Assembly (NCBI GenBank): GCA_020650975.1
Contig: JAIPMN010000594.1
Coordinates: forward strand, 1 to 35,984
Length of the DNA stretch: 35,984 nt
Origin: Apostichopus californicus
Lineage: Eukaryota > Echinodermata > Holothuroidea > Aspidochirotida > Stichopodidae
Reading direction: 5' to 3'
Positions 32,117 to 35,984 of the stretch are shown here, in pieces. The notes under the pieces were generated by a model, which did no database searches, had not been told where the DNA came from, and saw only the letters and a list, made by a program, of their open reading frames with translations. The translations under genes were made by a program, and so were the position numbers. Every line of letters starts with the position of its first letter. Position 1 is the first letter of the stretch.

Positions 32117-34892
32117 CTGAAGAAAAGAGGAAGAAGAAGAAGATGTGACAGAGAAATAAGACCAAGGGTACAGATGTACCTTGAAGTTATCAAGGCTCTA
32201 TTCAAGTATTATTTCAAATTAGAAACATTCAGGAAGGACATGACTAACCTTTCTTCTGTCCCCCCTCCTTCTCCCTTGTTCCCCCCCCCCCCCCCATCAC
32301 TCCTCTTCTCATAGCTCTTTTCCACCCTTTCTTCTCCACACCTTTCTGTCTTTGTCCTTCTCCAGTTTATTCCCTACCCCCTTCCCTTAATCCTCTCTGT
32401 CCCTCCACTGTTTATCTCCTACCTCTCCTCTTCCCCTGTTGGTTTCTTTCTTCTCTCCATCCCTTGTCTACTAATCCCCTTTCATCTATCTCTTTGTGTT
32501 CACCATGCTCATTAACCTGTCTGTATTCTGTGCATGTTTTTGTCCCTTCTGTTACTGTTACTTGTCAATTAGCCTTTAAAGAAGTTGCTGCTAGGATCGA
32601 AAAGTCAGGCCAACTTACTTTTACACAAATTAGATTCTTCTCAGTAAGAAAGTAAGTATAACTTTATTATATCACAGAGGGAAATTGCATGCTCGCATAA
32701 TAGTACATATTTAAAAGAGTTAGAATACAACATGTAAAAGGATAAATTTACAAACTAGAATAAACGAAAGTTCAGAAATAAAAGTTAACAGAAGATAGTG
32801 TAGCTAAAACAACTATGTTCTGACTCAAAACATTCTTCACTCAGCTTTCCCTATTCTTTGTAAATTCATTCTGAACCGAAAGACAGTCTTTACATCTGTT
32901 TTATTTATAATTGAATTAAAATACATAATCTGATCTCCAAAAAGGCCAATCTAAGCAAGTCCATGATTTTATCTTAATTTTTTTCTCCTGCATTTCTATC
33001 AATTAGGGGCTCTTTCTTTTATTTTGTTAAGAAAATTGACATATTACTCAAAATATGAGACTTACCATTGTACCATCTAAAAAAGCCTCATATATTATCT
33101 TCCTGATAGGAATATTCAGTTAGCGACTGAGTAATGCTTTCATTTCAATTATGAAACTTTTGTCCCCTAAAATCATTTTCATCTCAGTGTTAAAAACAAT
33201 GATTTTCAGCCAATTCCAGCAACTTTGACATTTTAAACTGCACTGTTATGTGATTTTAGTTTTAAACTAGTAGTGACTATTTTACCCAACTCCTAAATGT
33301 CGCTTTAAACTATAGGCTAGTAACCTATAAATACCTTTCAACCCATAGAAACATAAGAAATCAAACTACACCAGCATTTCCATCAGCAAAACACAGCTTT
33401 CTTGCCTTTTGTAATCCTTCCCAAATCCCTGGCAGTCTTTCCAGGCACACTTTACCTAACAAACTGAATATTCTACTGCAAAAAATGCATTTTATCACAA
33501 GATCTTGAGGTAAAACACACACAAACAAGGATTTTGATTAGTAGGTTGCTATGGCAACTACTCTTACGTCCACCTGAGTCTGACACATACAAGAGAGCGG
33601 TGTGATAGAGCATAAAATACATTCTCAAGGCTGCTGAAGTTTCTCTGTTGAAACATGAAATCGATGATTGAGGTTGCAGCAGCTTCCTAAGAGGATAACG
33701 AGGCAACTACTTGTTTTTCATATTCCTCTTTTTTCTTTCTTTTTTTAAATTATGGATGCAAAATCTCATCCTACCATCAACATCTACGGCGGGGGCTTAT
33801 TTTATTAACTCTGCAAGGAATTTCAGTGCCTTAGAAAATTGTTTAGTAAGTGACATACTCTACATGAAAAAGTCAAACAAAGGAAATAATATCCTATCCC
33901 AAACAGAAATCACAAAACAGAAACTTCAAGAAACCAGCGTCAGTTGACTCTCAAGTAATTTTTCTGTCTTCTTTCCCACCTCCAAATGACCTTTGACTTC
34001 TCTTCACATGATAAAATTACCAGCCAATGTGCAATCATAAAATGTAAGCAATTTATTGTTTTTTGTACTTTCTTGTATGTATGCTGGGTTTTAAGATACT
34101 TCAAAATATAGAACAAGTTTATATTTTTGTCAAGGAAACTCTCTACACTGAACCCCACCCCCAAACCCCCAACCCCACCAACTCCCCCCAACCCCCCTCC
34201 ACAACCCCACATTTAGACCAAATGTAAAGATATAAATACACAAAAAAAATATAAAAAAAACTGTCAAACCTTAACATTGTTTTTTTATAGCCTTAACCTA
34301 ATCGCAGCAAGTGGCCAAACCAACTGACAGCATTACTCCTTAATTCCTTTCCCAAATTCCTTCCCCAAAACACCTTTCCCATCTGCCCTATTCTCTGAAC
34401 TAAATGTCATAAAGTAGTAATACACATTGCCTTACCATTAGAGCTATGCCAACCTCTCTGGTTTAATAATAATTAACAGAAATCCAATGACCTTTCAATG
34501 TTTACCAAACTACTTCAATGTTTACCAAACTACTTCAGTGTTTCCACTTGCATTCATTGTTCATTATTCAAATACATTGAACCACTGAATTACCTCAGCA
34601 GCTCTCCTTCTCCTAATTACCCATTGCTAACGGAGTTCATATGAGGTTCACAAAACCATGGCAAACATCTCCACACAAACCTAAGAGAAAATTGACATGC
34701 ACTTTTGCAAACCCAGCATCCTCTACACTCCTGCTATTGACAACCCCCTAAGACAAGAATTTATTCAAAGTGGACAAGACAAAAAGAAGAAATAAATAAA
34801 ATAACCACATTTACAAACAACAACTTGCCGTTATCAACAAACCTATAAAAAATTAAAACAGACGGTTAAACCAAAAAGGAAGTCCTTCTTAC
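32117..34892 (-). other. Intron of the LARP4-like gene (about 2.8 kb)
   Basis: On the minus strand it runs from donor ACG|GTAAGA to acceptor TTTTCTTCAG. It contains a long C/T-rich stretch at 32250-32470 and C/G-rich runs at 34150-34210. Near 32650 there is a TATAACTTTATTAT-CAGAGGGAAATT phrase of a kind seen at the ends of dispersed retroelements. A 20-bp duplication (TTCAATGTTTACCAAACTAC) lies at 34495-34534. No coding exon is seen inside. Confidence 0.65.
32240..32480 (+). repeat. Polypyrimidine tract (polypurine on the gene's sense strand)
   Basis: About 240 bases composed overwhelmingly of C and T on the plus strand, with a run of more than ten C at 32280-32295. It sits close to the 3' splice site of the LARP4-like intron but on the opposite strand, so the transcript carries a purine-rich tract. 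Confidence 0.7.
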
Positions 34893-35142
34893 CGTACTTG
34901 CAGCTGCTGATATCTTCCCTGGATTCCCTGAGGCACCTGACGATGAATTGACTGACATCACAGCACTAGTTGCTGTGGTAACCGCTGAAGAAGATGAGGT
35001 CACTGTTGTCGTGGCAACTGTTGATGAGGAGGGGCCATGTGGTGGGTGATGAGTTGTTCTGTTCTTGTCGTCTGTTGTGTCTGCTTTGGCAATTTTCCGA
35101 TCGGCGTCTGACGGTGGAGGAACTACTTGAGTGTGACCGTGG
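34893..35142 (-). CDS. Penultimate coding exon of the LARP4-like protein (low-complexity region)
   Basis: On the minus strand, acceptor CCATTTTCCTTGCAG and donor ACG|GTAAGAAGG bound 250 bases. It enters in phase 2 and leaves in phase 0, matching the phase-0 last exon. It encodes 83 residues starting HGHTQVVPPPSDADRKIAKA, then a Ser/Thr/Val/Ala-rich stretch ending GKISAAAST. This is probably a disordered linker upstream of the conserved C-terminal motif. A second frame is open for the first 59 codons (SHSSSSSTVRRRSENC type) but reaches a stop inside the exon, so the first frame is preferred. Confidence 0.6.
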
Positions 35143-35477
35143 CTGCAAGGAAAATGGAGACAGTGAAAACAAATGAAAAACATCCTGTTTTACTTCTTAC
35201 CAGAACAGACAAATGAGCAAAGTTTAATCTCACAGGGTAAGAGCCTTGATTGAGTGCCAAAGAGCTGACAATAACAGACTAGTTTCTGCAGAGGTAATTG
35301 TGCCAAATATGAACACAAGTGGGCGATGCAAAGTACATACAGGGAAGTTTAGCCTTAAAAGGTTTGAATAATTAAATAGGACAAACAACAAACAAGAGAC
35401 TAAAACTGATCAAAACACCAAATAAGAAATAAATGGTAAAAAAATGTAGTAATTTTGGTAATATTTTGTCTTCTGTT
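35143..35477 (-). other. Upstream intron sequence of the LARP4-like gene
   Basis: AT-rich sequence between the exon acceptor and the 117-bp repeat array. No exon was recognised. Confidence 0.5.
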
Positions 35478-35984
35478 CTTGCTGCTGAGAGGTGTTTAGA
35501 CTAAGGTATGTATGAATGTGGGGGTTGTTGTTGCATAATATTGGTGGGAGAGGAAGGGTTACCTTACCTGACAATATGTCAGTGAGATCTTGATGGTGGT
35601 GCTGAGACTTGTTTAGACTAAGGTATGTATGAATGTGGGGGTTGTTGTTGCATAATATTGGTGGGAGAGGAAGGGTTACCTTACCTGACAATATGTCAGT
35701 GAGATCTTGCTGGTGGTACTGAGAGGTGTTTAGACTAAGGTATGTATGAATGTGGGGGTTGTTGTTGCATAATATTGGTGGGAGAGGAAGGGTTACCTTA
35801 CCTGACAATATGTCAGTCAGATCTTGCTGGTGGTACTGAGAGGTGTTTAGACTAAGGTATGTACGAATGTGGGGCTGTTGTTGCATAATATTGGTGGGAG
35901 AGGAAGGGTTACCTTACCTGACAATATGTCAGTGAGATCTTGCTGGTGGTACTGAGAGGTGTTTAGACTAAGGTATGTATGAAT
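35478..35984 (-). repeat. 117-bp minisatellite with an open frame and a splice donor in each copy; continues off the window
   Basis: GTTTAGACTAAGGTATGTAT recurs at 35494, 35611, 35728, 35845 and 35961, giving a 117-base period (one interval is 116). Copies are nearly identical. On the minus strand the array is open as a 39-residue repeat (contains QQDLTDILSGKVTLPLPPIL), because 117 is divisible by three. Each copy carries the consensus donor TGTCAG|GTAAGG on the minus strand and a possible acceptor (ACCTCTCAG) some 34 bases before it. In the open frame that donor leaves phase 1, while the next known exon at 35142 needs phase 2, so in-frame use is not supported here. It is most likely an intronic array, possibly grown from a duplicated exon edge. 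Confidence 0.8.

Noticed and set aside
34966..35172. Alternative minus-strand frame in the penultimate LARP4-like exon (SHSSSSSTVRRRSENC)
   Set aside because: It reaches a stop inside the exon, while the other frame stays open through the donor and joins the last exon in phase.

Overview
The window is eukaryotic genomic DNA. It is AT-rich, genes are split by GT-AG introns, spacers are long, and there are many simple repeats, minisatellites and a dispersed tRNA-derived SINE. Protein content (a SNARE-type trafficking protein and a LARP4-like RNA-binding protein tail) and repeat style suggest a marine invertebrate, most likely a deuterostome such as an echinoderm, perhaps a sea cucumber. This is inference; no species-diagnostic marker was seen. 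A 10-base N gap shows that it is a draft assembly.

Plus-strand gene (about 1.2-10.7 kb, possibly to 13.6 kb): four coding exons join in phase into a 299-residue protein. It starts MGNCCSCL, a myristoylation/palmitoylation-type N-terminus, and runs through a low-complexity middle and a lysine cluster. It ends in a stretch that matches the C-terminal half of an R-SNARE motif of tomosyn/amisyn/VAMP type, with no transmembrane segment. Intron 1 (7.3 kb) carries a roughly 650-bp minisatellite. A 24-nt microexon-like segment just before coding exon 2 would introduce a stop. A short upstream ORF precedes the start codon.

Middle (13.6-24.8 kb): no convincing gene. It holds SINE copies, a 145-bp duplication, poly-G tracts around the N gap, a decayed tandem array and AT-rich spacer.

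Minus strand, 24.8-28.7 kb: two or three isolated exon-like segments, one at 24.8 kb with a terminal stop, that I cannot assign to a family or join confidently. They may be the 3' end of an unrecognised gene.

Minus strand, 31.7 kb to the window end: the last two coding exons of a gene whose tail (RLSYAQV motif, then a basic Arg/Pro-rich end) resembles LARP4/LARP4B. Upstream is a 117-bp minisatellite, open on the minus strand, that carries a perfect splice donor in each copy and runs off the window. The plus-strand SNARE-like gene and the minus-strand genes are convergent across a repeat-rich spacer.
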